From assembly GCA_963843565.1 (NCBI GenBank), contig CAWJKY010000003.1, forward strand, positions 2,914,001-2,978,000: 64,000 bases of DNA. The letters run 5' to 3'. Of this stretch, positions 36,112 through 43,763 are shown piece after piece (the first letter of the stretch is position 1; each line of letters starts with the position of its first letter). A program made the translations under genes and the position numbers. The notes under the pieces are model-generated. The model was not told where the DNA came from, did not search any database, and was given only the letters and a program-made list of their open reading frames with translations. The stretch comes from DASZQY01 sp963843565 (GTDB lineage: Bacteria; Pseudomonadota; Alphaproteobacteria; Rhizobiales; Kaistiaceae).

Positions 36112-36609
36112 ATGATCCGTACTGCTGCGCCTGCCCAGCTGGGTCGTGAATTCGACGACTTTCTTTTCTCGCCCATCGGCGAGGAACGAAACGGCTCGAC
36201 GCTGAGCGTCGTTTCAGCGCTGGCGCGATCCGACGTCGATCCCTGGCAGGAGGCAGCCAAACTGGCTCGGTTGCCTCGAACTACGGCAACGGAACGGTTG
36301 GCCGGGATTATCGCAGCGCTCCCTGATGCGACGTCCTTTGATGCAGGAACGATCGCCGCCCGCTTGATTGCACTTCTGCCGCGCAATGTCGTCGCTGCGG
36401 TCGCCTCGCGGGAGCAGCCGCTCGTCGGCCCGGCGAACCAGAATCAACCTGTCAAACCGGTTGTCATTTACGTGATCCTCCTGGCCCTGGTGATGGGCGC
36501 CAGTTCGATCATGGGGGGGCAGCAGCCGCCTCCGCAGGAGGGCAGCGCAGGTGCGACCGCCCCCAGTGCAGCCAGCGCGCAAACAGGAACGGTGCCCATC
36601 GGCAAATAA
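36112..36609 (+). CDS. Unknown protein with C-terminal membrane helix
   Basis: The product of 165 residues begins MIRTAAPAQLGREFDDFLFSPIGEE and has helical LSVVSALARSDVDPWQEAAKLARLPRTTATERLAGIIAALPD, one transmembrane segment (PVVIYVILLALVMGASSI, near residue 125), and a Pro/Ser-rich tail. I do not recognise a named family. The frame opens at an ATG at 36049, but that codon lacks a ribosome site and lies at or before the transcript start predicted from motif F, so I prefer 36112. It seems to head a small operon with the 49-residue ORF and genes beyond. Confidence 0.7.
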   Translation: MIRTAAPAQLGREFDDFLFSPIGEERNGSTLSVVSALARSDVDPWQEAAKLARLPRTTATERLAGIIAALPDATSFDAGTIAARLIALLPRNVVAAVASREQPLVGPANQNQPVKPVVIYVILLALVMGASSIMGGQQPPPQEGSAGATAPSAASAQTGTVPIGK

Positions 36610-36642
36610 TCGCCGGGGCAAACAGAAAACAGGAGCACAGCC

Positions 36643-36792
36643 ATGGCCGAAGAGAAGCCGCGGGCGAACGCAAATGTCCCCTATGATCCGACAAAAACGG
36701 ATCAGATCGAAATGCAGCAGGGCAAGGCGGACACCGCACCCCAGACGGTGACGCGTGCCATACCACCGCGCCAACCGCTCTTCCGCCGGTAG
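36643..36792 (+). CDS. Small hydrophilic protein (49 residues)
   Basis: The ORF reads MAEEKPRANANVPYDPTKTDQ and continues to RQPLFRR before TAG. AGGAG is seven to eleven bases before the ATG. It is too short for usual ORF cut-offs. It lies 33 bases after the preceding gene and three bases before the pntB fragment. No family is recognised; it is probably intrinsically disordered. Confidence 0.6.
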   Translation: MAEEKPRANANVPYDPTKTDQIEMQQGKADTAPQTVTRAIPPRQPLFRR

Positions 36793-36794
36793 CC

Positions 36795-37305
36795 ATGCGC
36801 TACGCTGCCAAGGTCATCATCGTGCCGGGCTACGGGCTCGCGGTCGCGCAGGGGCCAGCAGAAGCTCTACGAATTCGTGAACCTGCTGCAGGCGGCGGGT
36901 GTCGAGGTCAAATTCGCGATCCACCCGGTGGCTGGGCGTATGCCCGGTCAGATGGATGTGCTGCTCGCCGAGGCCGGCGTGCCCTATGACCTTATTTTTC
37001 GGCTCGAAGATATCAACGACGATTTTGCTGATTTCGACGTCGCGCTCGTCATCGGCGCCAACGATGTCGTGAACCCGGCGGCACGCGACGATAAGTCCTC
37101 GCCAATCTTCGGCATGCCGATCCTCAACGTCGACAAAGCCAAAAAGGTCTATGTGGTCAAGCGCGGCGACGGCAAGGGCTACGCCGGCATCGTCAACGCG
37201 CTGTTCTATGGCGACAACTGCGAAATGGTCTACGGCGACGCCCAGGCCGTTCTGGTCAAGATGATCGAGGCGGTGAGGGGGTTGGGGCTGTCGGCCGCGG
37301 CCTGA
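36795..37305 (+). pseudogene. pntB: Truncated, frameshifted NAD(P) transhydrogenase beta subunit (dIII domain only)
   Basis: Only the C-terminal NADP-binding domain of PntB is present. Frame 1 reads MRYAAKVIIVPGYGLAVAQG; after a probable one-base insertion in the GGGG at about 36852-36855 the reading shifts and continues QQKLYEFVNLLQAAGVEVKF...IHPVAGRMPGQMDVLLAEAG...VIGANDVVNPAARDDKSSP...GYAGIVNALFYGDN...GDAQAVLVKMIEAV. About 280 N-terminal residues with the proton-channel helices are missing, and there is no pntA. A full enzyme would move protons while reducing NADP+. The second frame could still be translated from internal starts, for example the ATG at 36877-region ORF, as a free dIII domain. 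I treat it as a relic. Confidence 0.85.
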
Positions 37306-37337
37306 AGCTGGTTCTGCTGGCGCAGAGGAGGAAGGAA

Positions 37338-37688
37338 ATGCAGGTACAGGTGAGCACCGCCAATAACATCGAAGGCACTGAGAAATTCATCCGTCATGTG
37401 GAGGGTGCGTTAAGGACCGCACTCAGTGGGTTCAACGCTCACATCACGAGAGTCGAAGTCCATTTCAGCGACGAGAATGGCGCGGAGGCGGGCGGCGTCG
37501 ACAAGCGATGCCTTCTGGAAGTCAGGACCGCCCACCACCAGCCCGTGGCTCTCGGCCACACCGACGCAACCCTCGAAAAGGCGCTGGATGGCGCCGCCAA
37601 GAAGATGCAGCGGCTGCTCGAGTCTACGCTGGGGCGTTCGCACGATCACAAGGGCGGCGACTCAATCAGGAAAGAAGGGCTGTCCTGA
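37338..37688 (+). CDS. HPF/RaiA-family ribosome-associated protein
   Basis: The 116-residue protein begins MQVQVSTANNIEGTEKFIRHVEGALRTALSGFNAHITRVEVHFSDENG and continues CLLEVRTAHHQPVALGHTDATLEKALDGAAKKMQRLLES. The beta-alpha-beta-beta-beta-alpha pattern with RVEVHFSDENG matches ribosome hibernation/translation inhibitor proteins. Members bind the decoding centre of idle ribosomes during stress or starvation. GAGGAGG lies seven or so bases before the ATG. It follows the pntB relic by 32 bases in the same orientation. The charged tail (LGRSHDHKGGDS) is typical of short HPF variants. Confidence 0.82.
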   Translation: MQVQVSTANNIEGTEKFIRHVEGALRTALSGFNAHITRVEVHFSDENGAEAGGVDKRCLLEVRTAHHQPVALGHTDATLEKALDGAAKKMQRLLESTLGRSHDHKGGDSIRKEGLS

Positions 37689-37706
37689 ATCGCGTCCCGG
37701 GGCCGA

Positions 37707-38084
37707 TCACGCGCTGCCGGACTTCGACGCGACGATCCACGCTTTGGCTGCGGACAATCCAGGGAGGTCGAACAGCCGGACTTCGCCTGGCATGAATGGG
37801 GTGAACATGCTGATCGCGGAGCGCAGCCACGCGTGTTCGGTGACGACCGCGATGCGGCTGAAATCGCGCCAGTGCTTCATGCCGAACCCGCCGTCGTCCC
37901 ACATCGCTTCAAGCTCGAAGCCGGTGCAGTCCTTCCCGATGACGTAGAGCATCTTGATCGGGCCCTTGGCGAGCATTGCTTCCGCCTTCGGGATCAGTGT
38001 GTTGCGGTAGTCCTCGTGCGTCACCTTTCCCGTGGCAGTTATGCCCAGAACGTCCGGGGGGAGACCTTCTATAAGCTTGATCAT
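37707..38084 (-). CDS. SpoIIAA-like (STAS/SEC14-type) protein
   Basis: The 125-residue protein MIKLIEGLPPDVLGITATGKVTHEDY...IPKAEAMLAKGPIKMLYVIG...GFELEAMWDDGGFGMKHWRDFSRIAVVTEHAWLRSAISMFTPFMPGEVRLF matches the SpoIIAA-like family (PF11964). These are compact lipid-binding or anti-sigma-antagonist-like folds; the family has no single established role. It is convergent with the HPF-like gene, with 18 bases between stops, and co-directional with the PRC-barrel gene 107 bases upstream. A partial island box (TTTTCCTAACCT on the minus strand at 38135-38124) lies upstream but with no matching hexamer. Confidence 0.85.
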   Translation of the reverse strand: MIKLIEGLPPDVLGITATGKVTHEDYRNTLIPKAEAMLAKGPIKMLYVIGKDCTGFELEAMWDDGGFGMKHWRDFSRIAVVTEHAWLRSAISMFTPFMPGEVRLFDLPGLSAAKAWIVASKSGSA

Positions 38085-38191
38085 TTCTCGTCGTTCCTTT
38101 GATTGCGGTCAGTCTCGCGGGGGAGGTTAGGAAAACGCGCGGCTCTTCGGTGCGCAGGCAAATCGCGCCTCCAGGATTGTAGTGGCGCGAG

Positions 38192-38962
38192 CTAGAGCTG
38201 AGAACTCGGCCTCGCCGCGTCGTAATGATCGCGGAAGTGTGTCTCGTAGGCTCTGTCGACTTTTGTTGCCGGATCGTACGTTGGGCTGTCCTTGATCGTC
38301 TTGCGGTCGATATCGAGGTTCACCCGTCCTTCGGTCCACAAGACATCGCTTACGGATTGCGGTGAGATCAGAACCTTCTTGCCGGGCCACCAATTCTTGG
38401 TGTCGACAATCAAGTAGCGGATGCTCCAGTCGGCGTCTTCGACAAGGAAGTCCTCGATGTGACCGATGTCGCCGTCGGTGGAATGGATGTGGTAGTCGCC
38501 GACCACTGCGACGCTACGCAGATGCAGGTCGTCCTTTTCGCGCTGGGCATCCGCAATCGCCGCGTCGCGCCGGCTCGACGGCGAGAGACTTGTCCGTGCC
38601 GCGACGCCATACGCGTAGCCACCCACAAAGAGCCCGCCGCCCCAGTATGGGGCCCACCCATAGTGGCCGTACACACTCGCTTCCATCTGCCGCGACACCG
38701 GCCGCTCGGTATCGATATCCGGGCTATCCTTGACCTGCTGCATGGTCAGTCTGACCGGGAACTCTTTGTCGCTCGGCGCAAGGTGTCCGAGGGCAGAAAT
38801 AGGCAACAGGACCCGGCGACTCGACAGCCAACTGCCCGTGTCGACGACCAGCCAGCGAACCTGCCAACTGGAATCGTCGAAAAGAAGGTCCGTAACGGTG
38901 CCGAGCTGCCCATCGCTGGCCGCGATGGTGCGGTCTTTGATCGAAGATGTCTTCCACAACAT
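38192..38962 (-). CDS. Double PRC-barrel domain protein
   Basis: The 256-residue protein carries two PRC-barrel repeats: residues ~1-65 (DRTIAASDGQLGTVTDLLFDDSSWQVRWLVVDTGSWLSSRRVLLP) and ~155-225 (YHIHSTDGDIGHIEDFLVEDADWSIRYLIVDTKNWWPGKKVLISP). The Gly/Tyr-rich linker between them (YGHYGWAPYWGGGLFVGGYAYG) is typical of the family. PRC-barrels occur in RimM and photosynthetic reaction-centre H subunits; stand-alone cytoplasmic ones in rhizobia are stress-induced with unknown role. The ATG at 38962 has AGAGGAT seven bases upstream. A copy of the island promoter motif is placed about 75-120 bases upstream. Confidence 0.9.
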   Translation of the reverse strand: MLWKTSSIKDRTIAASDGQLGTVTDLLFDDSSWQVRWLVVDTGSWLSSRRVLLPISALGHLAPSDKEFPVRLTMQQVKDSPDIDTERPVSRQMEASVYGHYGWAPYWGGGLFVGGYAYGVAARTSLSPSSRRDAAIADAQREKDDLHLRSVAVVGDYHIHSTDGDIGHIEDFLVEDADWSIRYLIVDTKNWWPGKKVLISPQSVSDVLWTEGRVNLDIDRKTIKDSPTYDPATKVDRAYETHFRDHYDAARPSSQL

Positions 38963-39033
38963 GCGCGTATCCTCTTTGTTGCCGCGTTCAAAGCAGCGTA
39001 GCGCCGGCCCTGAACCCGTTCGACGAATAGTCG

Positions 39034-39079
39034 AAGGTACCGCTCGCCAGGACGCACCGGCAGCCACGGATAATACTCA
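39034..39079 (-). promoter_or_regulatory. Island promoter motif copy G, driving the PRC-barrel gene
   Basis: On the minus strand TGAGTATTATCCGTGGCT (39079-39062) precedes TACCTT (39039-39034) by 22 bases. The match is weaker than other copies, but spacing and distance to the start codon (65 bases from the inferred transcript start) fit. Confidence 0.4.
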
Positions 39080-39183
39080 TTGGTCCGCCCGCCGGCCGAA
39101 GGCTGAACGCGAGGCGCCAAGTCCTGGAGCCCGTCCGGCGGCCTGTCCTTCATGGTCGGATCGAAGCCAGCTCGGCGGGGCAA

Positions 39184-39230
39184 TGAGTAGTTTCCGAACC
39201 TTCCGGCGCGGAGACGCGGCCGCCTATGCT
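39184..39230 (+). promoter_or_regulatory. Island promoter motif copy C, driving transketolase
   Basis: TGAGTAGTTTCCGAACCT (39184-39201) is followed after 23 bases by TATGCT (39225-39230). From about 39202 the spacer CCGGCGC-GAGACGCG also closely matches that of copy B at 35070-35090. The inferred transcript start near 39237 excludes the in-frame ATG at 39226 as the start codon. Confidence 0.65.
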
Positions 39231-39291
39231 CGCGGCGATGAGACTGCGGCAAATGCCGGGTGTCAGGCCACGTCGATTCGACGGAGAAAGC

Positions 39292-41544
39292 ATGACGGAC
39301 GCAAATAGCGCGACCAGCGGCGCCGCTCACGATTCCACAAAAGCTGCCGTTCATGCTCCGTCCCCGCGCCGCGTCGCCGTGCCACGGCGCGATGAGTCGC
39401 AAAGCGGCGCCCGCACGGCCCGGCAGCGGTCGCCGAGCGAGCGCTCCATCGACCAATTGTGCATCGACACCATCCGCACTTTGTCGATGGACGCGGTTGA
39501 AAAGGCCGGTTCCGGCCATCCGGGCACGCCGATGGCTCTCGCGCCGGTGATCTACACGCTGTGGCAGCGTTTCCTGCGCTTCAACCCGGTCGATCCGATC
39601 TGGCCGAACCGCGACCGCTTCGTCTTGTCAAACGGCCACGCCTCGATGCTCCTCTACGCGATGCTGCATCTGACCGGCACCAAAGCGGTCAGTGCCGACT
39701 ACGTGCGCTTCGACGAGCCAACGGTCAGCCTGGATGACATCAAACGCTTCCGTGAGCTGGACAGCCATTGTCCGGGACATCCCGAATATCACCTGACGAC
39801 GGGCGTCGAGACGACGACCGGACCGCTCGGACAGGGCTGCGCAACCAGCGTTGGCATGGCGATCGCCGAACGCTGGCTCGGCGAGCGCTTCAATCGGCCC
39901 GAATTCGCGCCCTTCGACTATGACGTTTACGCAATGTGCGGCGACGGCGACATGATGGAGGGCATCACCAGTGAAGCCGCCTCGCTCGCCGGGCACCTGA
40001 TGCTCGGGAACCTCTGCTGGATCTACGACAGCAACCGCATCACCATCGAAGGCCATACCGATCTCGCGTTCAGCGATGATGTCGCGGCGCGCTTCCTCGC
40101 ATATGGCTGGAACGTACAGAGGGTTGGCGACGCCAACGACACCGGGCGGCTCGCGGAGGCCATCGAGACATTCGGACGGGTCCACGACGTCCCGACCCTC
40201 GTCATCGTCGAGAGCCACATCGGCTACGGCGCTCCCCACAAACACGACACGAGCGCCGCGCATGGCGAACCGCTAGGCGAGGAGGAGATTCGCCTCGCCA
40301 AACGCAGCTACGGATGGCCTGAGGACGCACGCTTCCTCGTACCCGACGGAGTGCGTGAGCATTTCGATAACGGCATCGGTCAGCGTGGTCAGCGGCTTCA
40401 GGCGGCCTGGGCAGTCCGCTTCGAGGCGTATCGGGCGAGATACCCGGACCTCGCCGACCAGATCGACCGCATGCAGGCACGCGAGCCTCCCGACGGCTGG
40501 GATATCGCTTTGCCTGATTTTGCCTGCGATTCGAAGGGCCTGGCGACTCGCGATTCATCCGCCAAGGTGCTGAACGCCGTTGCGGCGAAATATCCGTGGC
40601 TGATTGGCGGGGCCGCGGACCTGGCACCATCCACCAAGACGCACCTCACGTTTGAGGGAGCGGGGGACTTCGAGGCGGGCAAACCGGGCGGTCGCAACCT
40701 CCATTTCGGCGTTCGCGAGCACGCCATGGGCGCCATCGTGAATGGGCTCTCGCTGTCCAAGATCCGCGCCTACGGCTCCAGCTTTCTCATCTTTTCCGAC
40801 TACATGAAGCCTGCCATCCGCTTGAGCGCACTGATGGAGCTGCCGACGATCTTCATCTTCACCCACGACTCAATCGGCCTGGGGCAAGACGGGCCAACGC
40901 ATCAGCCGATCGAGCAGCTCATCGCGCTGCGCGCCATCCCCGGGCTCATCACGCTACGGCCGGCGGACGCCAACGAGGTCGTCGAGGCGTGGCGCGTCAT
41001 CGTCGGACTGAAGCACCAAGCCGCTTGTCTGGTGTTGACCCGCCAGGCGCTCCCGACATTCGACCGCCAGCGCTATGCGTCGGCCGCCGGGGTCGCGCGC
41101 GGCGCCTATGTGATGGCCGATGCAAACGGCGGCAAACCGGAGGTGATCCTCGTCGGTACGGGTAGCGAGGTCGCGCTCTGCGCTGACGTCTACCAAACGC
41201 TCAACGACGAGGGCATCGCTGCCCGGGTCGTCAGCATGCCTTCGTGGGAGTTGTTCGAACGACAGGATCAGGCCTATCGCGACAGCGTGCTTCCGCCCGA
41301 CGTCACGGCACGCGTCTCGGTCGAGGCCGGCTCGGTGATCGGCTGGGATCGCTATGTCGGCAGCAAAGGCGCGCGGATTGGTATGGACTCTTTCGGCGCC
41401 TCGGCCCCGATCGATGACTTGCGTAAGAAATTCGGCTTCGCGGCCGAAAACGTGCTTTCCGCCGCACGGGAGCAACTCGAACGGGCTGCGGAGAGAGTGG
41501 CCAAGATGGCGACTTGCGTGCGCTCATCGAGCACGACGGACTAA
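39292..41544 (+). CDS. tkt: Transketolase
   Basis: The 750-residue enzyme transfers two-carbon ketol units between pentose-phosphate and Calvin-cycle sugars using thiamine diphosphate. Motifs: KAGSGHPGTPMALAPV, GPLGQGCATSVGMAIAE, the TPP/Mg site MCGDGDMMEGITSEAASL, YDSNRI, and in the pyrimidine domain FTHDSIGLGQDGPTHQPIEQL with the C-terminal GSEVALC domain. Typical length is ~660, so there is an N-terminal extension of about 60 Ser/Arg-rich residues before the SIDQLCIDTIRTLSMD start of homology. The ATG at 39292 has GGAG five bases upstream and lies after the transcript start predicted from motif C. A paralogous housekeeping copy elsewhere is likely. Confidence 0.94.
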   Translation: MTDANSATSGAAHDSTKAAVHAPSPRRVAVPRRDESQSGARTARQRSPSERSIDQLCIDTIRTLSMDAVEKAGSGHPGTPMALAPVIYTLWQRFLRFNPVDPIWPNRDRFVLSNGHASMLLYAMLHLTGTKAVSADYVRFDEPTVSLDDIKRFRELDSHCPGHPEYHLTTGVETTTGPLGQGCATSVGMAIAERWLGERFNRPEFAPFDYDVYAMCGDGDMMEGITSEAASLAGHLMLGNLCWIYDSNRITIEGHTDLAFSDDVAARFLAYGWNVQRVGDANDTGRLAEAIETFGRVHDVPTLVIVESHIGYGAPHKHDTSAAHGEPLGEEEIRLAKRSYGWPEDARFLVPDGVREHFDNGIGQRGQRLQAAWAVRFEAYRARYPDLADQIDRMQAREPPDGWDIALPDFACDSKGLATRDSSAKVLNAVAAKYPWLIGGAADLAPSTKTHLTFEGAGDFEAGKPGGRNLHFGVREHAMGAIVNGLSLSKIRAYGSSFLIFSDYMKPAIRLSALMELPTIFIFTHDSIGLGQDGPTHQPIEQLIALRAIPGLITLRPADANEVVEAWRVIVGLKHQAACLVLTRQALPTFDRQRYASAAGVARGAYVMADANGGKPEVILVGTGSEVALCADVYQTLNDEGIAARVVSMPSWELFERQDQAYRDSVLPPDVTARVSVEAGSVIGWDRYVGSKGARIGMDSFGASAPIDDLRKKFGFAAENVLSAAREQLERAAERVAKMATCVRSSSTTD

Positions 41545-41730
41545 AGGGGCGGTACCTTCGGAACGGCGGTCAGTATGGACGAGCTGTTGAAGCAGAGCTT
41601 CTCTCCCTCCGCCGACGACCTTCAAACCAGGCGCTGCGGTTTCCCAGAGAACGGTTGGAAGTGTGTACCCTCTGGTGCACCAGACTTCGCTGATCCGAGT
41701 TGCTCCCTGCGGTCACGCCGCCTCTCATGC

Positions 41731-42209
41731 CCGAGGCTGTGCGGAAAGGCTCGCGCTGCGAACAGCAAACGCGGGAGGTCCGGAGGCTGATCCATGCGTG
41801 GCCGCAACCCAAGCCCACTCGATTGAAGGTGATCACCGGCAACCCCGGCAAGCATCCGCTCAATCGCGACGAACCGAAGCCGGAGCCGATCATCCCGGAC
41901 TGCCCGCCGGAACTGAACGCTGCCGCGCAGCGCGAGTGGGAGCGGCTGACGGCCGAGCTCGGCAAGCTGCGCATCCTCACCCAACTGGATCGCGCGGCCC
42001 TTGCTGCCTACTGCGGTGCCTACGCGCTGTGGGCGGAAGCCACCGAGGCGATCGGCAAATTCGGCGTCATGATCAAGTCGCCATCCGGCTTCCCGATCCA
42101 GTCGCCCTACGTCTCGATCGCCAACCGCCAGGCCGAGATCATGATGAAGATCGCGTCCGAGTTCGGATTCACGCCGGCAAGTCGCGGGCGGAGCCGACGC
42201 TGTTCGACT
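41731..42209 (+). repeat. Right copy of the ~0.48-kb direct repeat bracketing the island
   Basis: This segment matches 16121-16618 in direct orientation, beginning in the last codons of a lost methyltransferase gene and ending near the terminase stop. It has a one-base deletion near the terminase start and a short deletion before the EPTLFD ending. Confidence 0.9.
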
Positions 42210-42211
42210 AG
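41794..42211 (+). pseudogene. Frameshifted second copy of the P27 terminase small subunit
   Basis: The ATG at 41794 reads MRGRN and then shifts because the AAACCC of the intact copy is AACCC here. The correct frame resumes from another start as PKPTRLKVITGNPGK and stays open through the conserved body to GFTPASRGR; a further deletion moves the terminal EPTLFD and stop into a third frame. The protein is therefore not made intact. It is a direct duplicate of the gene at 16184-16633. No phage genes follow; the next gene is a leftward sensor kinase. Confidence 0.9.
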
Positions 42212-42443
42212 GTTGCGCGTCGGAATTCAGCGAGGCCTAGACCGTTTGCCGGGTCGATATGGCTGCCGACGTTCCAGTGCGCCCAGCACCGTACCAGTCG
42301 CCCGACGGCAGTCTCATCGGAGTGTGCAGCTGTCAGCCGCTCAGGAGAGCCAAGCCACGCGCGGCGTTGTTCGGGCGATCGCGGTGGCTGGGGCGAGATG
42401 GAGAATCCATCGAATCGCCCACATAGGTGCCATCGATGGATGA

Positions 42444-43763
42444 TCACGATGCCCTCTGGGGAGCGGGGAAGGATACGGTGACGATCAGCCCTGTCCTGTC
42501 CTGCCGATTGGCAAGCGCCACACTCCCTCCGCAGCGGTCCGCGATTGCGCGAACGAGAGCCAGGCCCAGGCCGCTGCCCTCGCCGTCCGAAGTGTTGACC
42601 TTGACGAAACGACCGAACACAGCCTGGAGGAGGTCGTGCGGAATGCCAGGACCGGTATCTCGCACCTGAAGCAGGATTGCAGTGGCTGAAGCTTGCAGCG
42701 AAACATCAACAACGCCGTCCCTCGGCGTGTATCGAACTGCGTTCTCAAGAAGATTTGTGACGAGTGTCCGAGCCTCGTCGGGGTCCGCAACAACGGCCGC
42801 CGAAACCGATGACACCATCCCGACATCGATGTGTTTGTCGATTGCCAGTGGCATGATCTGCTGCAGCGACCCAGCTATCGTTTCGTTGAGGTCTACACAA
42901 ATGGGGTTTCGCGGCGCGGTCGATGCGTCGGCCCTGGCTAACTGTAGCATCTTTGTCACCATGTCCGACATCCGGCGTACGCCAGCCTTCATCTCTGCAA
43001 CGAGCGCGGAGTGACTCGGCGAACGCGAACTTGCCTCCAGGTTCTGGGTTTGAAGCCGTAGGGCCGTCAGCGGCGTGCGGAGTTCATGCGCTGCATCGGA
43101 AATGAACTCTTCGCGAAACTCCAATTGGCGCTGCAGGCGGGTGACCAAGTCATTGGTCGCAAGTGCAAGGGGCATGATTTCGTCGGGGACAGCGTCCAGA
43201 ACCAAAGGGCTCGTTGTTGAAGCACCCCAATGACGAAGTTGTTCAGTCACGCCGCTGATCGGTCGCAGGACCCGGGCGACAACAACCCCTACTACCAACC
43301 ATCCAAGTGGAATGAGGGCGACGAACGGCAGCACGGCGCGCAGCGCCGAGTCGGCCGCAAATTCGTCGCGGACGACCACCCGCTGGGAAACCTGAACCGT
43401 TCGGTCCGAGGTTGCATGCGCATAGGCGCGCCACCGCTCGCCTTCGGCGGTGAAGTCGGTGTAGCCGGTTTGGCCAGGCCGAGAAGTACGGAAGGATGGG
43501 TCCGAAGAGCGAGGAGCCCCGTTGTGGTCCCAGATAGTGACCACGAAAGCGTCCTCTGGGTCGAGCTTCACCCCATCGCCGAGGTTCGTGGCTACCGGAT
43601 AGTCGGTATCCCCAACATTGAGCGCGAGTTGGCGAAGTTGCCCATCGAGCGACTGGCCAACCTCATTGCGACTAATCAGGTAGGCGCCGAAGCCACCCAG
43701 CGCTCCCAAGATCGCTACCAGTCCGAAAAGCGAGACCAGAAGGCGATTGCGCAGGGAACTCAT
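42444..43763 (-). CDS. Sensor histidine kinase (QseC/TctE-like, OmpR-partner type)
   Basis: The 439-residue membrane kinase has transmembrane helices near residues 8-30 and 145-168 that enclose a periplasmic sensor of about 110 residues, a short HAMP-like segment (ARVLRPISGVTEQLRHW), HisKA with FISDAAHELRTPLTALRLQ near 225, and an HATPase with N-box LVTNLLENAVRYTP, DTGPGIP and GSGLGLALVRAIA. It would autophosphorylate on the His and pass phosphate to the regulator encoded just upstream. Its start overlaps the regulator stop by four bases. The signal is unknown; adjacency to an ABC efflux operon suggests a cell-envelope or toxic compound. Confidence 0.92.
   Translation of the reverse strand: MSSLRNRLLVSLFGLVAILGALGGFGAYLISRNEVGQSLDGQLRQLALNVGDTDYPVATNLGDGVKLDPEDAFVVTIWDHNGAPRSSDPSFRTSRPGQTGYTDFTAEGERWRAYAHATSDRTVQVSQRVVVRDEFAADSALRAVLPFVALIPLGWLVVGVVVARVLRPISGVTEQLRHWGASTTSPLVLDAVPDEIMPLALATNDLVTRLQRQLEFREEFISDAAHELRTPLTALRLQTQNLEASSRSPSHSALVAEMKAGVRRMSDMVTKMLQLARADASTAPRNPICVDLNETIAGSLQQIMPLAIDKHIDVGMVSSVSAAVVADPDEARTLVTNLLENAVRYTPRDGVVDVSLQASATAILLQVRDTGPGIPHDLLQAVFGRFVKVNTSDGEGSGLGLALVRAIADRCGGSVALANRQDRTGLIVTVSFPAPQRAS

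Larger units (their letters stand above)
38963..39291. other. Divergent control region between the PRC-barrel and transketolase genes
   Basis: This 329-base gap holds two copies of the island promoter motif, G on the minus strand and C on the plus strand, back to back with about 100 bases between the boxes. No gene is supported inside it. Confidence 0.5.

Noticed and set aside
38124..38135. TTTTCCTAACCT on the minus strand upstream of the SpoIIAA-like gene as an eighth island box
   Set aside because: The right half matches 10 of 11 core bases, but the TGAGTA half is missing, there is no TATGTT-like hexamer at 22-23 bases, and the transcript would start inside or beyond the start codon.
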